64,000 bases of DNA from NCBI GenBank assembly GCA_038234715.1, contig JBBQTD010000003.1, positions 62,001 to 126,000 on the forward strand. The letters are read 5' to 3'. The translations under genes were made by a program, and so were the position numbers. The notes below the pieces were generated by a model. It searched no databases, was not told the origin of the DNA, and worked only from the letters and a program-made list of their open reading frames with translations. The first letter of the stretch is position 1; each line of letters starts with the position of its first letter. Below, piece by piece: positions 8,751-15,892 of the stretch. This DNA is from SZAS-103 sp038234715 (lineage in GTDB: Bacteria; Pseudomonadota; Gammaproteobacteria; Xanthomonadales; Xanthomonadaceae).

Positions 8751-9839
8751 ATGGCGACCATTGAAGCTCGCAAGGGGAAAGGCCAGACGGGCTATCGCGT
8801 CAAGGTTCGACTGCGCGGCTACCCGCCGACCGACGCAACCTTTGACCGGATCACCGACGCCAAGCGCTGGGCGGCCGAGACCGAAACCGCGATCCGGGCC
8901 GGCCGCTGGTTCCAGCACGTCGAGGCCAAGCGCAACACCCTGTCCGACCTGATCGGGCGCTATCGGACCGAGCACCTGCCCACGGCCGGCCTGCGGTCCA
9001 CGCACGACCGAACCGAATACCTGAAATTCTGGGAAACCCAACTCGGCAAGCTGACCCTCGCCGAGGTGACGCCCGCGCGGATCGTGAAGGTCCGCAACAG
9101 CCTGTCGAACGGCATCACCCGGCGCGGCCGCAAGATGGCGCCGGCCAGCGTCAACCGCTACCTGTCCGCGCTGCGCCATTGCCTGAACATCGGCGTGAAC
9201 GACTTCGGCCTGCTGGACGACAACCCGATGCGCAAGGTCAAGCAGTTGACCGAGCCGCGCGGGCGCGTTCGGTTCCTGAGCGAGGCCGAGCGGGCGGCCC
9301 TGCTGCGCGAGTGCGAGGCGCACAGTCCCGCGCTGTACCTGATCGTCGTGCTCGCGTTGTCCACCGGCGCGCGCCGTGGCGAAGTGCTGGGTCTGAGCTG
9401 GCCGGACGTGGATATGCGGCGCGGCATGCTGACCTTCCACGAGACAAAAAACGGTGACCGCCGATCCGTGCCGCTGGTGAGCTTCGCGGCCGACCGGATG
9501 CGCGAGCACGCGAAGGTAAGACGACTCGACACTGACCTGGTGTTCCCCGGCGGCAACGCCATGCCGCAACAAGACGGCAAGCAGCCGGAAAAGGCCAATC
9601 CGCTCGAAATCGGCAAGATGTTCGCCGAAGCGCTCGACCGCGCGGGCATCGCGGACTTCCATTTCCACGACCTGCGCCACACGGCCGCATCGGCGCTGGC
9701 GATGAACGGGGCGACCCTGGCCGAGATTGCGGAAGTGCTCGGACACAAGACGTTGCAGATGGTGAAGCGCTACGCGCACTTGACCGAAGGGCACACGCGC
9801 GGCGTGGTGGGGCGCATGAATCAGGCGATGTTTGGATGA
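8751..9839 (+). CDS. int: tyrosine-type site-specific integrase
   Basis: This 362-residue phage-type integrase has an N-terminal arm-binding region (ATIEARKGKGQTGYRVKVR), a core SAM-like domain (about residues 70-165) and a catalytic domain with the first arginine in STGARRGEVLGL, the H-x-x-R box FHDLRHTAA, HK in LGHKTLQ and the nucleophile tyrosine in MVKRYAHL. The ATG at 8751 is preferred over an in-frame TTG upstream because that region holds the likely arm sites. It lies directly next to attL and overlaps the next gene by four bases. It should excise and integrate the element at tRNA-Thr. Confidence 0.93.
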   Translation: MATIEARKGKGQTGYRVKVRLRGYPPTDATFDRITDAKRWAAETETAIRAGRWFQHVEAKRNTLSDLIGRYRTEHLPTAGLRSTHDRTEYLKFWETQLGKLTLAEVTPARIVKVRNSLSNGITRRGRKMAPASVNRYLSALRHCLNIGVNDFGLLDDNPMRKVKQLTEPRGRVRFLSEAERAALLRECEAHSPALYLIVVLALSTGARRGEVLGLSWPDVDMRRGMLTFHETKNGDRRSVPLVSFAADRMREHAKVRRLDTDLVFPGGNAMPQQDGKQPEKANPLEIGKMFAEALDRAGIADFHFHDLRHTAASALAMNGATLAEIAEVLGHKTLQMVKRYAHLTEGHTRGVVGRMNQAMFG

Positions 9840-10564
9840 CACGCAAGAACTCGCGGGCTGATGCCGACGCGATACAACGCGAACGCGCGCGCATTCAATT
9901 GGAAGAACTCGATCGAGTCAGCGCCAAGTGGAACGAACTGGTGAGTCCCGAAGACGTTGCCAAGTTGCGCAGCGAATTGCTGGCCAACTCCAATCCTGCG
10001 CGCAGAAAGGAGCTAGAGGAACTCTACAGGGACGCCGATCTACCGCCGATACAAGGGGCTCTAACCGAGCGTGAGAGCATTGTGGAAGGATGGAATCAGA
10101 GATTCGACAAGCTAGTCGAGCAACATCCCCACGCTGTCAAGTTGGCTGCGAAGATCGACGCCGATCTGATCGCGCGAATTGTGATGGTCTTCGGTGAGGA
10201 GGCGCGCAACAACGCGATCAAGGTCAGCATTGGCATGATGCCTTTGGTTTTCGCGTTTGCCGACGCATTCGCCGCGGCGCAGAGCAAGATCGCAAGCAAG
10301 CCGCGCGATCGGCAGTCCGTCTTCATGGCGAAGACGATCGAGGCCATGCGCCGCGCGCGCAGGCATATGAAATCGTTAAAGGCGTTCCTACTCGACGCGG
10401 AAGCCGGCAACGTCGGCGGCTTGTCGATCCGTCCCGAATCGGACCGCGACCCGAAAGCCTACATCGTGGAACTCGACGATACATCCTGCTGCCTCGTGCG
10501 GTACGGCAGGCTCGCCGACTGGTTCACGAAGGCAGGAAAGCCCGATTCCGACGTACCCGGTTAG
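9836..10564 (+). CDS. hypothetical protein of the tRNA-Thr element
   Basis: I do not recognise this 242-residue protein. The first 60 residues are strongly charged and probably helical (RERARIQLEELDRVSAKWNE). A mixed central region includes a hydrophobic stretch, IGMMPLVFAFADAFAAAQ, too polar at its edges to be a clear membrane segment. The C-terminus holds YIVELDDTSCCLVRYGRLADWF. It starts inside the integrase stop (ATGA), so it is translated with the integrase. This position is often held by small accessory or directionality proteins, but nothing in the sequence shows such a function. Confidence 0.65.
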   Translation: MTRKNSRADADAIQRERARIQLEELDRVSAKWNELVSPEDVAKLRSELLANSNPARRKELEELYRDADLPPIQGALTERESIVEGWNQRFDKLVEQHPHAVKLAAKIDADLIARIVMVFGEEARNNAIKVSIGMMPLVFAFADAFAAAQSKIASKPRDRQSVFMAKTIEAMRRARRHMKSLKAFLLDAEAGNVGGLSIRPESDRDPKAYIVELDDTSCCLVRYGRLADWFTKAGKPDSDVPG

Positions 10565-10629
10565 GCCAGAATCGCCACCTACGCTTACCGACAAGGCCAC
10601 CCAACTACCGGCCTTCGGAGGTTACAACC

Positions 10630-10827
10630 GTGAGCGATTCGCAATTCTTCACAGTAGAACAGTTGGCCACGAAATATCCGGCCTTCACCGAACCGAGCCT
10701 GCGCTGGCTGCTGTTCAACCGGGAGACCAACGGGTTCGCTGCCGCCGTCGTGCAACTTGGCCGCAGACTGCTGATTGACGAGGTGGCTTTCGTGGCGTGG
10801 CTGCGCACCCATCGGTCGGCAGCGTGA
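10630..10827 (+). CDS. small AlpA-like HTH protein (candidate excisionase/activator)
   Basis: This 65-residue protein starts at GTG 10630 after GGAGG at 10617. The sequence FFTVEQLATKYPAFTEPSLRWLLFNRETNGFAAAVVQLGRRLLIDEVAFVAWLRTH has the layout of MerR/AlpA-type winged HTH proteins: an HTH, then a wing with the LGRRLLIDE(x)F(x)WL signature. In P4-like satellites and PICIs, AlpA proteins activate or direct excision. The role here is inferred from fold and position. Its stop overlaps the start of the next gene (GTGA). Confidence 0.75.
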   Translation: MSDSQFFTVEQLATKYPAFTEPSLRWLLFNRETNGFAAAVVQLGRRLLIDEVAFVAWLRTHRSAA

Positions 10828-11198
10828 TCCGGCCCATAAAGACGAAACCCCACGCTGGCAGGCGCGGGGCTTCGGTGAGCGCAAACGCGGGCGGCGGATT
10901 GCGAAGCAATGATACTGCGGTCCCGCAAAACTGGCGCGTTCGCCTGCCCGATCCATTGAATTACTACAGCGCGCACGTCGAACGACTAGGCCGGTCGAAC
11001 GCAAGCGGCTATGCGCAGGGCCGCTGTCCCTTTCACGACGACCACAACGCGAGCCTGAGCGTCCACGTCAAGGGCCAGCGTGGCGGCTGGCGCTGCTTCG
11101 CCGGCTGCGGGCACGGCGACTTGGTGGCGTTCCACGAACGGTTGCGCGGCATGCACTTCGCCGCTGCAGTTCGTGACTTGATCGGGTGGCGGCCATGA
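10824..11198 (+). CDS. CHC2-type zinc-finger primase module
   Basis: This 124-residue protein carries a CHC2 zinc finger like that of DnaG N-termini: C-P-F-H in GRCPFHDDHNASLSV, followed by GGWRCFAGCGHGDLVAF, which gives the C-x2-H...C-x3-C-type ligands. It lacks the polymerase domain. The next gene begins with a toprim-like region, so the primase seems split over two overlapping genes. GTG at 10824 overlaps the previous stop; ATG-type starts further upstream lie inside the HTH gene. It probably helps replication of the excised element. Confidence 0.8.
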   Translation: MIRPIKTKPHAGRRGASVSANAGGGLRSNDTAVPQNWRVRLPDPLNYYSAHVERLGRSNASGYAQGRCPFHDDHNASLSVHVKGQRGGWRCFAGCGHGDLVAFHERLRGMHFAAAVRDLIGWRP

Positions 11199-13315
11199 AC
11201 ATCGCGCATGTTTCCGAATCACCGAAGGACGCCGCACGCCGACTCGCGGCCGGCGCAATCCGCGACGGCTTCCGGCCGGACGGGCTGTTCCGCTACAACG
11301 ACGCCGACGGCATGCCCTGGTGCTATCGCATCCGCTGCAAACATCCCGACGGCCGAAAGTGGATCCGGCCCATGCGCACGGATGGCATGCGCTTCGCGCT
11401 CGGCGAGCCCGCCATTCCTGCCGACGGGAAGCCGCTCTATAGCCCACCGTTTCCGCTGGTCGACTCCGACCCCGTGGTGATCGTTGAAGGCGAGCCATGC
11501 GCCGACACGCTCGCGAAGCTCGGTCTGATCGCCACCACCAGCGGCGCAGCGGACAGTGCGACCGCCGCCGACTGGTCGCGCTATGCAGGCCGCCGCGTGC
11601 TGCTGTGGCCTGATAACGACACCTCGCCACCGCATGCCGGCGCGAATTACCGCGACACCGTGGCCGCGATCCTGCGCGGCCTGGGCTGCATCGTGGACGT
11701 GATCGACGTTGCCGCGCTGAACCTGCCGGATGGTGGCGATTGCGTGGACTGGCTGGCCGCGCATCCGATCGCAACACGCGCCGACGTGCTGGCGTTACCG
11801 CGCCTTGAAAACAATCAATGGAAATCAAGCGCCGCACTACAGAATGCCGCGAACGCATGCGGCTCCGTCCCGCTGCCCGATTCGCTGCCGTCGGTCCCGA
11901 CGCTCGACGGGCGCCTGCTGCCCGTTTCCATCCGCGCGTGGTGCGTGGATGCGGCCGACGCCTTGCAGACTCCGCTCGACTTTACGGCCGTCCCTGCCAT
12001 CGTGGCGCTTGCTGGCGCGATCGGTCGCGGCATCGGCATTGCCATGAAGCGGCATGCGCACTGGATCGAGAGGCCGATGCTTTGGGCTTGCGTGATCGGT
12101 CGCCCCAGCTCGGGGAAGTCGCCCGCCCTGTCGCCGGCCCGGCGGATGCTGGAACGGCTCGCAGCCAACGAACGCAAGTTGTTCGAGGCCGAAATGCGCA
12201 GCTTCGAGGCGCGCGCGATGATTGCCGACGAGGGCAAGAAGAACGCAAAGATGACGATCCGGAAGGCGTTGAAGGCAGGAAACAAGACCGAAGCCGAGGC
12301 CGCCGCCGACGATGCCGCGTTCGACGAGGAACCGCCGACCGAGCCGCGCATCCTGGTCAACGATGCGACGGTCGAAAAGCTCGGCGAGCTGCTGAACGCG
12401 AATCCGCGCGGGCTGGTGCAGTACCGCGACGAACTGGCGGGCTGGCTCGCGAATCTCGACCGCGAGGGCCGCGAGGGGGACCGTGCGTTCTGGCTCGAAT
12501 GCTGGAACGGGACGGGAACCTATACCGTAGACCGCATCGGGCGCGGAACGATCCCGATTGAAGCATGCGCCGTGTCGATCATGGGCGGCATGCAGCCCGG
12601 CAAGCTGGCCGAATACGTCCGGGGCGCGGTACGCGGCGGCTTTTTCGACGATGGCCTGATTCAGCGGTTCCAGTTGGCCGTCTATCCCGACCTGCCGGCC
12701 GCGTGGACGTACACCGACCGGCCCATGAATCCGCAGTCTGAGGCGACCGCTTGGGCGACGTTTCAGCGATTGCGAAACATTCGCCCCGAGGACATTGGAG
12801 CCGAGTGCGCCGACTGGGCCGACGTTCCGTTCCTTCGGTTCAACGACGAGGCGCAGGAACTGCTCGTCGAATGGCTGACGGCACTAATGCAACGCCTTCG
12901 GGCCGGCAAGGAACCGCCGTGGATGGAATCGCACTTGGCGAAGTTCCAATCGCTCGCCGGCCGGCTGGCATTGGTGTTGCACCTTACCGACAACGGCACC
13001 GGCCCCATCCCTGCCGAAACACTCGCGACGGCGCTCGACTGGTGCGACTACTTGGAAGGCCACGCGCGCCGCGTCTATGCGCCGGCAACGGACAACGGGC
13101 TGAGCACGGCGCACCTGATCCTGAAGAAACGGGACGGTCTGGCCGAGCCGTTCACCGCGCGCGACCTTTACCGGCGCGGCTGGGCCGGCCTGAGCGATCC
13201 GGATGCCATCGCCGAAGGTCTGGAACTACTCGTCGATCATCGGCACCTGTCCGCGATCGAGGAACGCACCGGCGGCCGTCCGTCCGTGGTGTACGCATGG
13301 AGGCCGAGCGCATGA
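11195..13315 (+). CDS. toprim-like and DUF3987 protein, putative primase-helicase of the element
   Basis: This 706-residue protein starts with a toprim-like part (about residues 1-205): PVVIVEGEPCADTLAKLGLIATTSG supplies the acidic EG motif, and RRVLLWPDNDTSPPHAGANYRDTVAA the D-x-D. The larger C-terminal part matches DUF3987. It has a P-loop-like GRPSSGKSPALSPARRMLERL near residue 310, a long charged helix (about 325-385) and RDELAGWLANLDREGREGDRAFWLECWNG. This pairing is common in phages and satellites as the replication protein. ATG 11195 overlaps the CHC2 gene stop (ATGA). The residual replication role is inferred. Confidence 0.8.
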   Translation: MNIAHVSESPKDAARRLAAGAIRDGFRPDGLFRYNDADGMPWCYRIRCKHPDGRKWIRPMRTDGMRFALGEPAIPADGKPLYSPPFPLVDSDPVVIVEGEPCADTLAKLGLIATTSGAADSATAADWSRYAGRRVLLWPDNDTSPPHAGANYRDTVAAILRGLGCIVDVIDVAALNLPDGGDCVDWLAAHPIATRADVLALPRLENNQWKSSAALQNAANACGSVPLPDSLPSVPTLDGRLLPVSIRAWCVDAADALQTPLDFTAVPAIVALAGAIGRGIGIAMKRHAHWIERPMLWACVIGRPSSGKSPALSPARRMLERLAANERKLFEAEMRSFEARAMIADEGKKNAKMTIRKALKAGNKTEAEAAADDAAFDEEPPTEPRILVNDATVEKLGELLNANPRGLVQYRDELAGWLANLDREGREGDRAFWLECWNGTGTYTVDRIGRGTIPIEACAVSIMGGMQPGKLAEYVRGAVRGGFFDDGLIQRFQLAVYPDLPAAWTYTDRPMNPQSEATAWATFQRLRNIRPEDIGAECADWADVPFLRFNDEAQELLVEWLTALMQRLRAGKEPPWMESHLAKFQSLAGRLALVLHLTDNGTGPIPAETLATALDWCDYLEGHARRVYAPATDNGLSTAHLILKKRDGLAEPFTARDLYRRGWAGLSDPDAIAEGLELLVDHRHLSAIEERTGGRPSVVYAWRPSA

Positions 13316-13692
13316 ACTGGCATGCACGACTCGCCGAACGGCGCGGCGCGACAATTGCGGAAGGCCCGGGGGACTCACTGCCAAAACTGACAGAAGCCAC
13401 TTTTGTCGGTTCTGTCAGTGACCCGGACGGCCTTCCTGAAATCATCGTCAACGAAAGATCGTCTGTAGCGATGCGCGCGCATCTGGTCCGGCTGTCCGAA
13501 GCGGCGGGCATCGCGCCGGGCATCGTCGACGCGCTGGACGACGGCGACGTGCTCGCCTGCGACGGCCTGTCCGATTCCGAGCTGACGGCATGGCTGGCGC
13601 ATTGGTCAACGTGCCGGGACTGCGGACGCGCCATGCGTGCGCGACTGTTGAGCCTCGCCGACAGCGCAGGCATCCAAAGTAGACTGGGATAG
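13312..13692 (+). CDS. hypothetical protein of the element, possible zinc-binding C-terminus
   Basis: I do not recognise this 126-residue protein. It begins with ATG overlapping the previous stop (ATGA), which fixes the start. The N-terminal third is polar. The C-terminal part has a short helical region SSVAMRAHLVRLSEAAG and a C-x2-C in WSTCRDCGRAMRARLLSL, which could be half of a metal site. The position between the replication protein and the DUF5681 gene suggests a replication or regulatory accessory protein, without direct support. Confidence 0.6.
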   Translation: MNWHARLAERRGATIAEGPGDSLPKLTEATFVGSVSDPDGLPEIIVNERSSVAMRAHLVRLSEAAGIAPGIVDALDDGDVLACDGLSDSELTAWLAHWSTCRDCGRAMRARLLSLADSAGIQSRLG

Positions 13693-13695
13693 ATC

Positions 13696-14043
13696 ATGAG
13701 AGGCAGGAAGACCGGCGGTCGCCGCATCGGAACACGGAACAAGTCCACTATGGACTTGAAGGCGCTGGCGCAACCATATGGCCCTGATGCGATCGAGGTT
13801 CTGGCAAAGGTCATGCGCGAGTCGCCGAGCGACACCGCGCGCATTGCCGCCGCGAGGGAACTGCTTGACCGAGCCTACGGCAAGGCAAAGCAACCCATTG
13901 ACCACGCGGCGGAAGACGGGAGCATGTCGCCGAACCCGTATCCCAACCTGGACCACAGAGGGATTCCGCTCAAGCCAGTTTCCAAAGAAAACGCAGAGCG
14001 AGTCTACATGGAGATGATTGCGTGGCGACCACCTAAAGGATGA
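13696..14043 (+). CDS. DUF5681-like, small-terminase-like protein
   Basis: This 115-residue protein begins MRGRKTGGRRIGTRNKSTMD, the basic GRxxGxxNK start typical of DUF5681 and related small terminase-like proteins. A helical stretch follows with ALAQPYGPDAIEVLAKVM and the conserved ARIAAARELLDRAYGKAKQP. Phage satellites often carry a small terminase homologue that redirects packaging, and DUF5681 genes are common in prophage-type regions. Packaging activity is an inference. It lies three bases after the previous gene. Confidence 0.7.
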   Translation: MRGRKTGGRRIGTRNKSTMDLKALAQPYGPDAIEVLAKVMRESPSDTARIAAARELLDRAYGKAKQPIDHAAEDGSMSPNPYPNLDHRGIPLKPVSKENAERVYMEMIAWRPPKG

Positions 14044-14136
14044 TCCACACGCGCCCCTGCGGATGATTCGCGGCTAGGCTTCACTCGACCGGCAGCCGCG
14101 GCGGGTACATCATGCGAACAAGCTCGGTCAGGGGTT

Positions 14137-14150
14137 GGGGGGGGGGGGGG
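14137..14150 (+). repeat. run of 14 G directly upstream of the phage-exclusion candidate
   Basis: A homopolymer of 14 G ends seven bases before the ATG at 14158, in the position of the ribosome binding site. G runs of this length are prone to slippage and often make genes phase variable. A short ORF from ATG 14112 reads through the run. With 13 or 15 G it would stop at or just before the ATG, and with 14 G it reads on out of frame. It could also be a sequencing length error. Confidence 0.75.
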
Positions 14151-14157
14151 CTAACCG

Positions 14158-15270
14158 ATGAACGGAGATGCCCACGCTGGCGGAATCCTAGTCCTGTTGT
14201 CGATCGCTGGATTCTTTGTCTACTTCCTGCCAGCAATTGTCGCGGCCGCCCGTCGCCACCAGAACGCCAACGCCGTAATGATCCTCAACCTGTTTCTTGG
14301 GTGGACGTTTCTTGGCTGGGTGGTCGCGATGATTTGGGCCTGGACGGCAGTCGATCCGGCCCAGTACCCGCGCGCTACCGTGATCTGCCCCCATTGTGCT
14401 GAGCCGGTTTTGTCTGCCGCTGTCAGATGCAGATATTGCGGCGGCGCGCTCTCGCCGATGACTCCATATGCGTCTTCCCAACGTTGGCCGGCAATCAGCC
14501 GGTCATCGTCGCTTACGGCCGCTCTGGTGCTCTCTGGGTTGATGCTTGTTGTTTTAGTTGCCTTTCACGAGCACCAACCCGGCTCAAGCGAAGTCCAAGC
14601 ACCGCCAGCCGTTCCGGCCGGAACTGTTGCGCCTGGACCAACAGATACACCAGCAGAGACCGCACCGAATGCATCGACGGTTGCCGATACAGCAACCCTC
14701 GCAAAGGGCGACGGTCCGTCGTTCGACTGCTCGAAAGTGACCAATCCGACCGCAGTCGCGATCTGTGGCAATGTCGACCTGAGTCAACTTGATCGCCAGA
14801 TGGCTACCCTGTACTACGCCACGAACTACGCGACCGATGCGAATACACGCGCTCAGCAGCGCCGTTGGATCAAGCAGCGCAACGCCACATGCGGCGCAGG
14901 CGTTGACTGTTTGCGGACTCAACTAAGCGAGCGGATCAAACAGCTACAGCAACCTGGAGCTGCGCCAGCTAGACCAACCTTGTCCGCGACCGCGTTGGAC
15001 GGGCGCATGGCGTCCATACGCAGCATGAATGAAATGCAGTTTGACGAACAATTTCGCTGCCCCGAGAGCTACGCAACGGACCCAGAGAGGGCGGTGGCGC
15101 TTGCTGAGTCGGCGGTGTGGCTACAGTCGCGAAGCGGGCGGATCACGCAAGCAGGTCTCGAAGAGTTCCGGATAAAACTGCTTACAAGGCACAACTGCGC
15201 CCAGACGCTACGGAATATCCACGATGCCGCCCCCACAGATGGTCAAGCAGTGCCGTCCGCCAGTATCTGA
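14158..15270 (+). CDS. superinfection-immunity / zinc-ribbon / LprI (DUF1311) fusion membrane protein
   Basis: The 370-residue protein joins three parts. Residues about 8-62 match the superinfection immunity family (PF14373): two membrane segments with YFLPAIVAAARRH and ILNLFLGWTFLGWVVAMIWA. Residues about 75-100 are a zinc ribbon, CPHCAEPVLSAAVRCRYCGG. A third membrane segment (about 118-138) and a Pro/Thr/Ala linker lead to a DUF1311/LprI-like domain (about 185-265) with FDCSKVTNPTAVAIC, LDRQMATLYY and QRRWIKQRNATCG. T4 Imm blocks phage DNA entry, and mycobacterial LprI inhibits lysozyme. Use in phage exclusion is inferred. It is the last gene of the element. Confidence 0.8.
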   Translation: MNGDAHAGGILVLLSIAGFFVYFLPAIVAAARRHQNANAVMILNLFLGWTFLGWVVAMIWAWTAVDPAQYPRATVICPHCAEPVLSAAVRCRYCGGALSPMTPYASSQRWPAISRSSSLTAALVLSGLMLVVLVAFHEHQPGSSEVQAPPAVPAGTVAPGPTDTPAETAPNASTVADTATLAKGDGPSFDCSKVTNPTAVAICGNVDLSQLDRQMATLYYATNYATDANTRAQQRRWIKQRNATCGAGVDCLRTQLSERIKQLQQPGAAPARPTLSATALDGRMASIRSMNEMQFDEQFRCPESYATDPERAVALAESAVWLQSRSGRITQAGLEEFRIKLLTRHNCAQTLRNIHDAAPTDGQAVPSASI

Positions 15271-15398
15271 GGCGTCGAACATTGCTCGCGCGACCGCAAA
15301 CCAGTCGAACCGATCCACGGAGAACGTCCCGGAAACGGGGGCGACGACTCGCGCAGATTTGCGCCAATCGCGCGTGTCTTTGGCCATCACGTCGCGGA

Positions 15399-15424
15399 GA
15401 CACTTTTGGGACACTTTTGGGACA
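15399..15424 (+). promoter_or_regulatory. candidate right arm-type integrase sites
   Basis: GACACTTTTGG occurs twice in tandem with an 11-bp period (15399 and 15410) and is followed by GACA. The block TTTGGGACACTTTTGGGACA differs by one base from that at 8699-8718 near attL. It lies about 110 bases inside attR. The rest of 15271-15531 holds no gene that I can see. Confidence 0.5.
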
Positions 15425-15531
15425 GTTCGCCCTGATAAGTGACAACACGCGACCGAAGCCGACCGCATCGAAACCGCGCCACTACTATCGCTCAGCGTTG
15501 TAGCGAATTGCCGAAAGTTGCGCAAAAGCGG

Positions 15532-15576
15532 TTTGTAATCAGTAGGTCCCCAGTTCGAACCCGGGTGTCGGCACCA
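15532..15576 (+). other. attR: 17-bp core and displaced tRNA-Thr 3' half
   Basis: The core repeats attL exactly. After it comes a tRNA 3' half with T-loop TTCGAAC, acceptor strand TGTCGGC, and ACCA. It pairs perfectly with the 5' acceptor arm GCCGACA at 8577. No 5' half lies upstream, so this is not a functional tRNA. It marks the right edge of the element. Confidence 0.85.
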
Positions 15577-15672
15577 ATAAAATCTAAAGTTTACCTTGCG
15601 TGACCAGCTGACCGTTTGCACCGCAGGGACACTACAGAGACAAATCCCCCCAACATTCGGCATTCAGGGGCC
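15577..15672 (+). mobile_element. remnant left end of an older related element
   Basis: Downstream of attR the sequence aligns along about 95 bases with the stretch between tRNA-Thr and the integrase start (8653-8750). Shared pieces include AATAAAA, GACC-CTG-CC-TTTGC, GGGACACT, GACAA, CCCCAACA and TTCGGCA/ATCGGCA. Many differences show old divergence. It ends without an integrase, so it looks like the left end of an earlier integration at the same tRNA, mostly deleted. Confidence 0.65.
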
Positions 15673-15790
15673 AAAGATTCAGTCTTCTACTGGAGCTTCC
15701 TTCGCCATATTTATTGCCATTGCATTGACCATTGCTGCAGGTCTTGCTCTCATTGACGCATCGATAAAGTCCAAGTCGACAGATGCCTGA
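15596..15790 (+). pseudogene. short ORF with one membrane segment, possibly the end of a lost cassette gene
   Basis: The first half of this 64-residue frame lies in the degraded att-flanking remnant and is unlikely to be protein. The second half encodes ASFAIFIAIALTIAAGLALI followed by a polar end, like the C-terminus of a small membrane protein. Its TGA stop lies inside the candidate attC site, as in integron cassettes. I read it as a truncated cassette ORF. Confidence 0.35.
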
Positions 15791-15877
15791 CGATGTGCCC
15801 ACGTGGACCGGGCGGAGGAAGTTGCTCGGGCGTACCATGCGTTATCGGCCGCACGGCCGCTTAGCTCTGCGTTGGGC
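15784..15877 (+). other. candidate integron attC site
   Basis: GCCTGAC at 15784 resembles the RYYYAAC end, and GTTGGGC at 15871 fits the GTTRRRY end of attC sites. Between them is GC-rich sequence with an internal GGCCGCACGGCC hairpin and the typical CGCTTAGCTCTGC before the right end. The site is about 94 bases. A DUF1905 gene, common in cassettes, starts 16 bases later. No integron integrase or second attC is seen. Confidence 0.45.
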
Positions 15878-15892
15878 GCCAGACGAACATCT

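Larger units (their letters stand above)
8608..15531 (+). mobile_element. integrated element in tRNA-Thr, about 6.9 kb, satellite-like
   Basis: The element is bounded by a 17-bp direct repeat within tRNA-Thr. Its genes all read rightward and mostly overlap by four bases: integrase, unknown 242-residue protein, AlpA-like HTH, CHC2 zinc-finger protein, DUF3987 primase/helicase-like protein, small unknown, DUF5681 (small-terminase-like), then a membrane phage-exclusion candidate. Int, AlpA, primase and a terminase-like gene without capsid or tail genes is the pattern of phage satellites (PICI-like), though this one is small. No conjugation or lysis genes are seen. The satellite class is inferred. 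Confidence 0.75.

Noticed and set aside
15532..15576. A second tRNA gene
   Set aside because: Only the anticodon-to-CCA half is present. No D-arm or 5' acceptor strand precedes it.
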